Shown: piece by piece, positions 1-6,799 of the stretch
Layout: every line of letters begins with the position of its first letter
How positions within the stretch are numbered: the stretch's first letter is position 1
Origin: Zhenhengia yiwuensis
Lineage (GTDB): Bacteria; Bacillota; Clostridia; Lachnospirales; Cellulosilyticaceae
Length of the DNA stretch: 17,942 nt
Direction of reading: 5' to 3'
Assembly (NCBI RefSeq): GCF_014384995.1
Contig: NZ_JACRSY010000044.1
Location: 1-17,942 of the forward strand
Program-made: the position numbers and the translations under genes
The notes under the pieces: model-generated
The model's input: only the letters and a program-made list of their open reading frames with translations
Database searches by the model: none
What the model was told of the DNA's origin: nothing

Positions 1-321
<321 letters not shown>

Positions 322-324
322 AAA

Positions 325-490
325 GTTTGTCTCTTGACATTTGTACTGTTAAGTAGTACTGACTTGTCACATAATGTGACTTTATGAATCGACTGGTTTA
401 ATGGTTACTATTTTATTTTCAAAGTTCATTTTTTCTTTATTTATCAAGACCTTAAGCCTTTTATCAGTAGCGCCTGTGCGCTGCTGACTT
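325..490 (-). promoter_or_regulatory. 16S leader with boxA-like element and hairpins
   Basis: The leader contains TGAACTTTGAAAA (428 down to 416, minus strand), close to the boxA antitermination element of Gram-positive rrn leaders. It also holds an imperfect 9-bp hairpin at 465-486 (arms 465-473 and 478-486, one C/A mismatch in the RNA) right after the predicted start site. A perfect 7-bp inverted repeat lies at 366-380 (one central base), about 45 nt before the 16S 5' end and a candidate for rRNA processing. Roles are inferred from position and family knowledge. Confidence 0.5.
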
Positions 491-495
491 GTATT

Positions 496-524
496 AGTAT
501 ACGTTATTCCTTGCTATAAGTCAA
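496..524 (-). promoter_or_regulatory. rRNA operon promoter (sigma-A type)
   Basis: On the minus strand a TTGACT -35 box (519-524) and a TATACT -10 box (496-501) are separated by exactly 17 nt. Positions 531-560, immediately upstream, are almost pure A on the transcribed-sense strand, resembling an UP element. Transcription would start near 489, leaving a leader of about 165 nt before the 16S 5' end. This is the only strong promoter seen in the spacer. The boxes are seen directly; their use is inferred from position. Confidence 0.85.
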
Positions 525-560
525 CACCTTTTTTTATTTTTATTTTATTTTTTTATTTTC

Positions 561-765
561 CTAAGCAACCTTAAGATTTATCAATGACTTTACCTACTTC
601 TTCTTATTCTATATAAGGCAGCTTCCCTATCCACTATTCAGATTTTGCTACCCTATCACACGACTTACAAATTACATTCCCTCTAGAGCTTATTCTTGTT
701 CCATAATTTCTTTTATATAATGTGTTAAAGATTTTATAAGCTGAACTATTTTTCTTAGCATAAAT
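561..765. other. Intergenic stretch, nothing recognised
   Basis: This A/T-rich stretch lies between the terminator of the propeller gene and the UP-like region of the rRNA promoter. I found no convincing reading frame, hairpin or second promoter in it on either strand. A tandem rRNA promoter cannot be excluded, because weak TATATA-like boxes occur (for example near 610-620), but none has a matching -35 box. Confidence 0.5.
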
Positions 766-794
766 AAAAAGAGAGGTCCAAGACCTCCCTTTTT
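766..794 (-). terminator. Intrinsic terminator of the propeller gene
   Basis: The hairpin has core arms 773-778 and 782-787 around a 3-nt loop. It extends outward through a G-U pair and five A-U pairs to 13 bp in the minus-strand RNA and ends in a U run. The gene's TAA stop (793-795) overlaps the base of the stem. Confidence 0.85.
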
Positions 795-2238
795 ATCTTC
801 TACGATATCTCCAAACTTCACAACCTAAAAATGGATTAGCTGTGCCTAAGTAAAGGTCACAATCTGCAACTAATAAGTTTCTTATCCCATAATTATGAGG
901 TTCATCAAACCCCTCAACACTCTGACAAGCAAAGTTTTTACCATTATAAGTTGTATACAAGTCGAATCCATAAGTTTCGGGTAGATCTTTTATACTACAA
1001 ATAAGCATTTGAATCCATTTTTTAAAATTAAGCTTTTTAAATTCTGGGCACTTTAATATTCCTTCTCCTATGCTACTTATAATATTATTTAAAACATCTG
1101 CTGAAGGCATGAGCGTTTGGGTTTCTTTTATAGGTGGTTCATATGAAGTTTGCAGTAAAGTAGCCCATAAAATGGAGGAATCCCAAGTTCCAATATATAA
1201 AGTATTGCAATAAGCTCTTAGTTGCCAGCAATAGTTATTAAAAATATTTCCAAATCCAGAAGGATAGCAAGAGATATTTCGCTTTCCTGTGGTTGGATTT
1301 GTTGGCCATAGAGGTTCTTGGCCTACTACAACTGTCCATTCATCTCTACCATTAACTTTTATAATATCAAAGCCTTTAGGTAAAACTACTACTTTAGAAG
1401 GATCAACACTCTTAAACCCTATCCAAATACCTGTACCTACATAAAGATTACCTTTAAATACTTCCATGCTAAGTGGCAGTTCATTTAATTCATCCCCTGC
1501 TCCTTTATCTACAACGCATTTCCAATGATCTTTTTCAAGTAATCTACCTTCTGTCCTCCAAACTTCAAATCCTCCAAATGGAGCTGTACCTATATAAAGA
1601 TGTCCCTTGAAGCTAGCCATAGAGATTACTTCCCCTTTAGGATTATTGGCTCCAGTGCCAAATTCTACTGGTTGCCATCCTACCTTAGGGTTATCACTCC
1701 AATAAAGATATGTGGTTTCAGTTTGTTCCAATGTATTAGTGGCTCCCATATAAAGTCTACCTTCATAGACAAGCATTGTTCTGGTGCTAAATCCGTCTGG
1801 AATACCAGGTGTAATTTCTTCCCAATGTTCCCCATCCGTGGACATAAGCATATAGGATACCCCTGTTATAGTAAAACCACCTACATAGATTGCCGTTACC
1901 TTATTAATATCTGTATAGGTAATCATAAATCTAAAGCCCATAAGTTCTTTTCCTGCCTCAGCTTTATAAACTCTCTCCCATCCTCTGTAACCAGATTTAT
2001 GGTAACGCCATATTTCTGCATCATTATTAGGATGCTCTGGTGTTAAAATAGGCGGTGGCTGTACACCGAATATCTCCCCTTGCTCTAGTAACTGATAAAC
2101 TATATTTCTACCAGTTCCTACATAAATATAGTCTCCTAACTCCCCCATGCTCCACGCATAATTATTTTGTTTAGCGTTGTCTAAATTTCCCCCATCAAAT
2201 CCATTTACAGGAGTTAAATTACTCCATCTATAAGACAT
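793..2238 (-). CDS. Uncharacterised beta-propeller-like repeat protein
   Basis: A 481-residue protein I cannot assign to a named family. It carries a recurring short strand motif of the form (L/I)Y(V/I/L)GT, seen at about residues 38, 118, 163, 215, 266, 348 and 463. Two copies are followed by a G-x-EVWR element (GGFEVWR near 222, GCEVWR near 472), and EIWRY occurs near 75. Seven such repeats, with the first and last similar, fit a seven-bladed beta-propeller closed between N- and C-terminal strands. There is no signal peptide or membrane segment, so a cytoplasmic location is likely. The ATG is preceded by GGGGGA six bases upstream, but that ribosome binding site lies in the arm of a large hairpin (2246-2298). 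The gene lies last before the rRNA leader. Ligand or enzymatic role is unknown; the fold is inferred from repeat spacing only. Confidence 0.8.
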   Translation of the reverse strand: MSYRWSNLTPVNGFDGGNLDNAKQNNYAWSMGELGDYIYVGTGRNIVYQLLEQGEIFGVQPPPILTPEHPNNDAEIWRYHKSGYRGWERVYKAEAGKELMGFRFMITYTDINKVTAIYVGGFTITGVSYMLMSTDGEHWEEITPGIPDGFSTRTMLVYEGRLYMGATNTLEQTETTYLYWSDNPKVGWQPVEFGTGANNPKGEVISMASFKGHLYIGTAPFGGFEVWRTEGRLLEKDHWKCVVDKGAGDELNELPLSMEVFKGNLYVGTGIWIGFKSVDPSKVVVLPKGFDIIKVNGRDEWTVVVGQEPLWPTNPTTGKRNISCYPSGFGNIFNNYCWQLRAYCNTLYIGTWDSSILWATLLQTSYEPPIKETQTLMPSADVLNNIISSIGEGILKCPEFKKLNFKKWIQMLICSIKDLPETYGFDLYTTYNGKNFACQSVEGFDEPHNYGIRNLLVADCDLYLGTANPFLGCEVWRYRRR

Positions 2239-2245
2239 AAAAAAT

Positions 2246-2298
2246 CCCCCTTAACAACATATAATATTACCCTTTAATATTATATGTTGTTAAGAGGG
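2246..2298 (-). terminator. 24-bp hairpin: terminator of the kinase gene overlapping the next gene's RBS
   Basis: Arms 2246-2269 and 2275-2298 enclose a 5-nt loop (2270-2274). The minus-strand RNA pairs over 24 bp with a single G-U wobble, then A and six U (2245-2239), which abut the ATG at 2238. It starts 17 nt after the kinase stop codon, so it fits an intrinsic terminator for that gene. The 3' arm ends in GGGGG, the ribosome binding site of the propeller gene, so any transcript reading through should have that site paired. Confidence 0.75.
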
Positions 2299-2307
2299 CT
2301 ATGTTCA
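2279..2307 (-). promoter_or_regulatory. Candidate promoter inside the hairpin (propeller gene)
   Basis: On the minus strand TGAACA (2302-2307) and TATAAT (2279-2284) are 17 nt apart. The predicted start would fall in the hairpin loop (about 2272), so a transcript from here would lack the 5' arm and could not form the hairpin. TATAAT is a perfect consensus, but the -35 box matches only four of six bases, and TATAAT could simply be part of the A/T-rich palindrome. Confidence 0.45.
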
Positions 2308-2314
2308 TGTTGTA

Positions 2315-2965
2315 CTAAGCTCTTATCTCTTTAAGTTTTTCTTTAACTAATTCAATTACTTTATTTTTATCTTCTTCACGTTCAACTACATCTATTACAT
2401 CCATATCAATAATAAGCACTTCTGAAGCATCATAGTGGTTGATAACCCACTCATCATAACCTTCCCATAAGAATCTGTAGTAATCTACAAGTTCTGTATC
2501 AAGTTCGAAGCTTCTACCTCTTTTCATAATACGATCTAAAACTGTTTCAAATGAACCTTTAAGGTAAACCATAAGGTCTGGCGCTTTTTTAGGAAGTTCA
2601 TCTAATTCTTCCATCATATTATCTAAAAGACTTTCATAAACTTGCATTTCAAGTTCATTAATTCTGCCAAGTTCCATATTCTTTTTAGCAAAATACCAGT
2701 CTTCATAAATACTTCTATCTAATACATTGTTATCTTTAACTAATGCTTGTTTAATTGCTTTAAAGCGTGTATCTAAGAAATATAACTGAAGTAAGAATGG
2801 ATATCTCTTTGCTTGAATCTCTTCTGGAGATGCTGTGTAGAATAAAGGTAAAATTGGATTATCATCTACACTTTCATAAAATACATTACTTCCTAATGCT
2901 TCTCCTAACACCTCAGCTACGCTTGATTTTCCTAAACCAATCATCCCACCAACTACTATCAACAT
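2315..2965 (-). CDS. Deoxynucleoside kinase (dGK/dAK/dCK family)
   Basis: This 216-residue enzyme transfers a phosphate from a nucleoside triphosphate to a purine or pyrimidine deoxynucleoside in nucleotide salvage; it is cytoplasmic. Visible motifs are the P-loop GMIGLGKS (residues 7-14), the E31 region that binds the sugar/base, the DRS motif (83-85) typical of the family, and an arginine-rich LID segment RGRSFE (149-154). Length agrees with Bacillus Dgk/Dck. The reading frame is open a further 29 codons upstream, but the chosen ATG begins the first beta strand of the fold and has AAAGG about 10 nt upstream; the longer version would also start upstream of the promoter's -10 box. Base specificity cannot be told from sequence. 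The gene has its own promoter and ends at the 2246-2298 hairpin. Confidence 0.93.
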   Translation of the reverse strand: MLIVVGGMIGLGKSSVAEVLGEALGSNVFYESVDDNPILPLFYTASPEEIQAKRYPFLLQLYFLDTRFKAIKQALVKDNNVLDRSIYEDWYFAKKNMELGRINELEMQVYESLLDNMMEELDELPKKAPDLMVYLKGSFETVLDRIMKRGRSFELDTELVDYYRFLWEGYDEWVINHYDASEVLIIDMDVIDVVEREEDKNKVIELVKEKLKEIRA

Positions 2966-3023
2966 ATTCACCGTGCCTTTCTTAATTGTCTTTATGCTGG
3001 ACAACACTACATACAGTGTCTCT

Positions 3024-3052
3024 ATTATATGCATATCTAGGCCACGATTCAA
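3024..3052 (-). promoter_or_regulatory. Promoter of the deoxynucleoside kinase gene
   Basis: TTGAAT (3047-3052) and a perfect TATAAT (3024-3029) on the minus strand are spaced by 17 nt. Transcription would begin near 3017, giving an untranslated leader of about 50 nt with a small inverted repeat. Confidence 0.7.
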
Positions 3053-3356
3053 TACGAATTCTTATATTTCTAATGGTTACCTTTTTCTCTGTTTTCCGTA
3101 TTATTTACTGATAACATAATTATTTAAAATACTATGCTCATTTCCAAGCTATCCTCCCTTTTTTCCATATGTAATTCCCGTGTATTAATCATTTCTTTGA
3201 ACTCCTTAATATTCGAGTAATACTTAAAAAGCTAAAAGAAATGCTAAGACTAGAGCATCCCTCCAAAGTATAACCTGTGCAATAACATCGTTTTTAAGTG
3301 TTTGATTTATTAGCCTCTTTGCTCTAGTATCCTCTTTTTACTTATTTCTCATTTCG
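3053..3356. other. Intergenic stretch with a spaced inverted repeat
   Basis: About 300 nt between the kinase promoter and the promoter of the 3431 gene. It holds a 9-bp inverted repeat ACTAGAGCA (3249-3257) and TGCTCTAGT (3320-3328), separated by 62 nt, which could close a stem over the sequence between. It also holds a possible 22-codon frame (listed separately). A further open stretch on the minus strand after a stop codon, ending in a hydrophobic segment near 3225-3290, lacks a usable start and I do not call it. Confidence 0.4.
3124..3192 (-). CDS. Possible 22-residue small protein
   Basis: An ATG at 3190-3192 is preceded at 9 nt by a perfect AAGGAG (3202-3207) and opens a 22-codon frame ending in TAA, rich in charged residues (four Glu, two Arg and one Lys). 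No promoter or terminator is clear, it resembles nothing I recognise, and it ends before the kinase promoter. The good ribosome binding site is the only real support; chance is a fair alternative. Confidence 0.2.
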   Translation of the reverse strand: MINTRELHMEKREDSLEMSIVF

Positions 3357-3385
3357 TTGCTTATTTAAATTGAATTGGGTATAAT
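3357..3385 (+). promoter_or_regulatory. Promoter of the 3431 gene
   Basis: A perfect TATAAT (3380-3385) lies 17 nt downstream of TTGCTT (3357-3362), which matches only the TTG half of the -35 consensus. It sits about 45 nt before the start codon of the plus-strand gene. Confidence 0.6.
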
Positions 3386-3430
3386 ATAAACAAGTCTTTT
3401 TTATTACCCAAGATAAGGAGTTTTCTATAT

Positions 3431-3844
3431 ATGAAATTATACGCAAATATTTCAGAGCTTTCTCAAGAGACTTTTAATGACATACTTGAATTTTGTTTTC
3501 CACACTGTAATAAACTCAGTATTTATTTTCCTAATGACTGTAAAGATACTTTAAATGATTTTAAAATAAAATTCTTAAGTGCTACAGAACTTTATGCTAT
3601 TGATGATGAACTTGCTGTACTTGAACCAAAAGAAGGATTTACTATGGTTATTACTTCTTTATCAGAAACAGTCCAAGAACTTCTCTTCGAACTTCCTTAT
3701 GGAGAAGCATTAAGTTTTGGTATCATCGAAAATGAAGACCTTATTTTCTTCGTTAGCGAAGAAGGTGAAATTGCGATCGATCTTCCACGTGAAGTTATTG
3801 AAGGTGAAGCTCTTTTCGAAGGTTTTACTAAAATAAATGATTAA
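3431..3844 (+). CDS. Hypothetical acidic protein
   Basis: A 137-residue protein that I do not recognise. It is strongly acidic, with clusters of Asp/Glu at residues 57-69 and 99-129, three cysteines in the first third (22, 26, 37), and no signal peptide or membrane segment. The pattern of alternating hydrophobic and charged residues suggests a small alpha/beta cytoplasmic domain, but no catalytic motif is visible. The start is supported by AAGGAG 10 nt upstream and by a promoter about 45 nt away. The gene stands alone on the plus strand, between a divergent kinase gene and a convergent membrane-protein gene, and ends in a shared terminator. Function cannot be stated. Confidence 0.8.
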   Translation: MKLYANISELSQETFNDILEFCFPHCNKLSIYFPNDCKDTLNDFKIKFLSATELYAIDDELAVLEPKEGFTMVITSLSETVQELLFELPYGEALSFGIIENEDLIFFVSEEGEIAIDLPREVIEGEALFEGFTKIND

Positions 3845-3846
3845 AT

Positions 3847-3876
3847 AAAAAGCTCTAGGCATCCCTAGAGCTTTTT
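3847..3876. terminator. Bidirectional terminator between convergent genes
   Basis: A perfect 13-bp stem (3847-3859 with 3864-3876) with a 4-nt loop starts with five A and ends with five T, so it can stop transcription in both directions. It lies 3 nt after the plus-strand stop, and the minus-strand stop TAG (3855-3857) is inside the stem. Confidence 0.92.
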
Positions 3877-4226
3877 ATTTTAATGAAGGTTCTAACAATA
3901 TAAGCAATGATTTCTACTATACCTAAAAGTACAACAAACTTCCATTCATAGAAGAAGACCCAAATGAGTGTAATCAGCATTACACCAATACTAGTAGCAA
4001 GTAGACCTATTGTGAATCCTGGCTTTTCTACTTGGTCCATGTAAGCTTCTAAAAGTTCATCTTCAAAGATATGATAGCAAACTATCTCCTCTAAAATCAA
4101 AATACAAATAAGTCCTATAGGAATTGTTTGATATAACTTTAGAAAAGCTGGTATCGCTGTAATCATATAAAGACTTAGCCATATGAGTAATCTGTCTGCA
4201 CTTATTTTTTTTGCTTCTTTTGGCAT
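3855..4226 (-). CDS. Hypothetical four-helix membrane protein
   Basis: A 123-residue protein with four hydrophobic segments at about residues 12-28, 35-52, 71-92 and 95-113, joined by short loops; the loop at 53-70 is acidic. The N-terminus (MPKEAKK) is basic and so probably cytoplasmic. I chose the ATG at 4226 because GGGAG lies 6 nt upstream; an ATG five codons earlier has no ribosome binding site. The gene follows rsmI at 36 nt on the same strand and is probably the last gene of that operon. No family recognised; a short integral membrane protein of unknown role. Confidence 0.75.
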   Translation of the reverse strand: MPKEAKKISADRLLIWLSLYMITAIPAFLKLYQTIPIGLICILILEEIVCYHIFEDELLEAYMDQVEKPGFTIGLLATSIGVMLITLIWVFFYEWKFVVLLGIVEIIAYIVRTFIKIKSSRDA

Positions 4227-4262
4227 CGCTATCTCCCTCATTTTAATTCTTAATTTAAATTC

Positions 4263-5111
4263 TTAGTTTTGATGCAAGTAAGCATAAATATCTCGCTTAC
4301 TTACGCCTCTATCTTTTGCAACCTGTTTCATGGCTGTTTTTTCATCCATACCTTTATTTATATAAAGGTTCATATGTTCTTCTATGGACATCTCTTCCCA
4401 AACTTTTTGGTCTTCTTCTTGAAGTGTCTTTAAATCTTTACCTGCTAAGACAAGTACAAACTCACCTTTTGGTTCTACTTCTTCAAAGTAAGTAATAGCC
4501 CCACTTAAAGTCGTCTTATGAATAAACTCAAACTTCTTAGTAAGTTCTTTTGTAACCGTAATAGAACGGTCACCTAGTGCTTCATATAGTAATTCTAGTG
4601 TCTTATTTAATCTATGTGGTGCTTCATATAAAATAGTTGTTCTTGTCTCTGTCTTGAGGCTTTCAAGTAAAGCTTTTCTCTCTTTTTTATCTGTAGGTAA
4701 GAAACCCTCAAAGATAAAACGTCTTGTACTCTGTCCAGATAAAATTAAAGCTGTAATACCTGCTACGGCTCCTGGTGCAGAAGTTACTGTAATGCCTTCC
4801 TCAATAGCTAGCTTAACAATGTCTTCGCCTGGGTCAGATATACCTGGCGTACCCGCATCTGTTACAAGGGCTAAGTTTTTACCTTGTTTTAAAAGTTCAA
4901 TAAGCTCCTTGCCTTTTTCCATTTTATTGTGTTCATGGTAACTAATAAGCTTTGTATGAATATCAAAATGGTTAAGAAGCTTTCTTGTATGTCTCGTATC
5001 TTCAGCAGCAATAAAATCTACTTCTTGTAAAGTACGTACCACACGATAAGTAATATCTTCTAAATTTCCTATTGGAGTTGCACATAAAGTCAGTGTTCCG
5101 TATGTTTCCAT
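4263..5111 (-). CDS. rsmI: 16S rRNA (cytidine-1402-2'-O)-methyltransferase RsmI
   Basis: A 282-residue SAM-dependent enzyme of the tetrapyrrole methylase fold that 2'-O-methylates C1402 in the decoding centre of 16S rRNA. Family motifs are all present: ATPIGNLED (11-19), AEDTR (36-40), TDAGTPGISDPG (84-95), SAPGA (111-115) and EAPHR (163-167). The C-terminal 40 residues form the small helical RsmI domain, ending in a GVSKRDIY-type turn. Length is normal. The reading frame is open 36 codons further upstream, overlapping trmN6, but the ATG at 5111 has AGAGGAG 6 nt upstream and begins exactly where family members begin. It follows trmN6 by 13 nt, the order seen in many Firmicutes, though the small gene yazA that often lies between them in Bacillus is absent. 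Confidence 0.96.
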   Translation of the reverse strand: METYGTLTLCATPIGNLEDITYRVVRTLQEVDFIAAEDTRHTRKLLNHFDIHTKLISYHEHNKMEKGKELIELLKQGKNLALVTDAGTPGISDPGEDIVKLAIEEGITVTSAPGAVAGITALILSGQSTRRFIFEGFLPTDKKERKALLESLKTETRTTILYEAPHRLNKTLELLYEALGDRSITVTKELTKKFEFIHKTTLSGAITYFEEVEPKGEFVLVLAGKDLKTLQEEDQKVWEEMSIEEHMNLYINKGMDEKTAMKQVAKDRGVSKRDIYAYLHQN

Positions 5112-5124
5112 TATATTCTCCTCT

Positions 5125-5880
5125 TTACTGGGCTTTAGGCTTTTCTCTGCCATAAATCTCATAGATTTCGTCTGTATGTGTTCCATCTTCATTATAGACA
5201 ATAAGCGGCTTTTCAACACGCATCTCGCTATTTCCGCCCTTTACGCCTTCAATTAAAATCATTGTTGGTGCTTGGCCTGGTTTTGGATATACCATACGAA
5301 GTCTCTTTGGCTCAATTTTATTTTGTCTCATGGCACAAATAATATCTGCAAGCCTTTGTGGTCTATGAATCATACAAAGCTTACCTTTTACCTTCAGCAC
5401 ATAACCTGCTGCTTCTATAATATCTTCAAGCGTACACATGACTTCATGTCTTGCAATAGTCTTTGAAGGATGCTCATTTTTAAAACCATTTGTACCTTTC
5501 ATATAAGGCGGATTACATGTCACAAGGTCTAATGAGTGACCTTCAAAATGATTTCTATAATCTTTTACATCCACATGCTTAATCTGAATATCCTCTGTTA
5601 CTTCATTAAGTTGCAATGAACGATTAGCCATCTCTACCATTTCTTCTTGAATATCAATACCTGTGTATTTACCTTTTTGATAGACAGCATGCATAAGGAT
5701 AGGGATAATCCCTGTTCCCGTCCCAATATCTAATACTTTCTGGTCTTTCTTAGTTACCTTTGCAAAGTGGCTAAGAAGAACAGCATCAATCCCGAAGCAA
5801 AATACTTCGGGATTCTGAATGATTTTATATCCATTTCTATCTAAGTCATCTAATCTCTCATTCGAGTTTACTAAAGTCAA
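5125..5880 (-). CDS. trmN6: tRNA1(Val) adenine-37 N6-methyltransferase-like protein (YabB/TrmN6), TTG start
   Basis: A 251-residue class I SAM methyltransferase. The SAM-binding glycine loop LDIGTGTGIIP is at residues 50-60, the acidic ribose-binding D is in TGIDIQ near 74-78, and the N6-adenine catalytic motif NPPY is at 123-126. The family N-terminus NERLDDLDRNGYKIIQNP is at 7-24. Members related to E. coli YfiC methylate A37 of tRNA1(Val); substrate here is inferred. No ATG is available near the family start. The TTG at 5880 lies 10 nt after AAGGAG and gives the N-terminal length expected, so the gene overlaps the end of ricT by 23 nt. The frame continues open upstream through ricT, but that part is an out-of-frame shadow of the RicT cysteine tail. 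Confidence 0.88.
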   Translation of the reverse strand: MTLVNSNERLDDLDRNGYKIIQNPEVFCFGIDAVLLSHFAKVTKKDQKVLDIGTGTGIIPILMHAVYQKGKYTGIDIQEEMVEMANRSLQLNEVTEDIQIKHVDVKDYRNHFEGHSLDLVTCNPPYMKGTNGFKNEHPSKTIARHEVMCTLEDIIEAAGYVLKVKGKLCMIHRPQRLADIICAMRQNKIEPKRLRMVYPKPGQAPTMILIEGVKGGNSEMRVEKPLIVYNEDGTHTDEIYEIYGREKPKAQ

Positions 5881-6799
5881 AGTTCTCAAACTCCTTATCT
5901 TCTGAACTACTACAGCATCCACCGTTGCCGCATCCACTACTACATCCATTATTGCTACCACATCCACCACAAGATTTCTTCTTACGTGTAAGGATTTTGA
6001 TATCAGATAAGGAGTAAGTAATAGCTTCTTTCTCATCTTTATCTTTTCTCTTAACAGCAGCTTTAACCTGTTCACGAAGTACATTAACAGAAAGGACTTC
6101 GCCTCTACCGTCTGGTGTCTGTACAAAGTCACCTACTTCAGGTAATCTGCCGCGAATTTCTACATAAACATCTTCTTCATATTTAAGACAGCACATGAGT
6201 CTACCACAAATACCAGAAATTTTAATTGGATTTAAGGATAGACTCTGGTCTTTGGCCATTTTAATAGATACAGGTTGGAAATCACTCAAAAACTTATTAC
6301 AACATAAGTTTCTACCGCAAATTCCAATTCCTCCTTGCATCTTTGTTTCATCTCTTACACCAATTTGTCTAAGTTCAATACGTGTTCTAAATACAGCTGC
6401 TAAATCTTTTACAAGCTCTCTAAAGTCTACACGTTCATCTGACGTAAAGTAGAATAAAATTTTATTGTTATCAAAAGTGTATTCTACATCTATAAGCTTC
6501 ATATTTAAATTATGTTTAATAATTTTATGCTTACAAATGAAAAAAGCTTCTTTTTCTTTAACTTTATTTTCTTTTACTTTATCTGCATCTTCCTTTGTTG
6601 CCATACGCATAACTTTCTTCAAAGGATAGACTACTTCTTTATCGTCTAATTCACGGTTACTATAGATAACTTCTCCATATTCAATCCCTCTAGCAGTTTC
6701 AACAATAACATGGTCTCCTGCTTCATACTTAACATCTTCAGGATCAAAATAATAGATTTTACCTGCTGTTCGAAATCTAACGCCGATAACAGTTATCAT
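5858..6799 (-). CDS. ricT: RicT (YaaT/PSP1 domain), Y-complex subunit, with cysteine-rich tail
   Basis: A 313-residue PSP1-domain protein. In Bacillus subtilis RicT works with RicA and RicF in the Y-complex, which helps RNase Y mature mRNAs and affects sporulation and competence; the complex binds Fe-S clusters. The conserved cysteine pairs are present in GGIGICGRNLCCNKF (C161, C166, C167) and ISGICGRLMCC (C198, C203, C204). Beyond the usual end is a lysine stretch and a Cys/Gly/Ser-rich tail (C277, C280, C286, C290, C295, C296), then an acidic end. The start ATG overlaps the holB stop as ATGA, with AAGGAGAG upstream, showing translational coupling. RicA (YmcA) and RicF (YlbF) are not in the window. 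Identification is firm; a role for the tail in metal binding is inferred. Confidence 0.94.
   Translation of the reverse strand: MITVIGVRFRTAGKIYYFDPEDVKYEAGDHVIVETARGIEYGEVIYSNRELDDKEVVYPLKKVMRMATKEDADKVKENKVKEKEAFFICKHKIIKHNLNMKLIDVEYTFDNNKILFYFTSDERVDFRELVKDLAAVFRTRIELRQIGVRDETKMQGGIGICGRNLCCNKFLSDFQPVSIKMAKDQSLSLNPIKISGICGRLMCCLKYEEDVYVEIRGRLPEVGDFVQTPDGRGEVLSVNVLREQVKAAVKRKDKDEKEAITYSLSDIKILTRKKKSCGGCGSNNGCSSGCGNGGCCSSSEDKEFENFDFSKLE

Noticed and set aside
2246..2298. Long palindrome as a MITE or transposon end
   Set aside because: No target-site duplication or second copy is seen in the window, and its placement right after a stop codon with a U run fits a terminator better.
3225..3350. 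A 37-codon minus-strand stretch after a stop codon, ending in a hydrophobic Leu/Ala/Phe segment
   Set aside because: It has no start codon with a ribosome binding site, is short, and such stretches are expected by chance in A/T-rich DNA. No similarity to a known protein is recognised.
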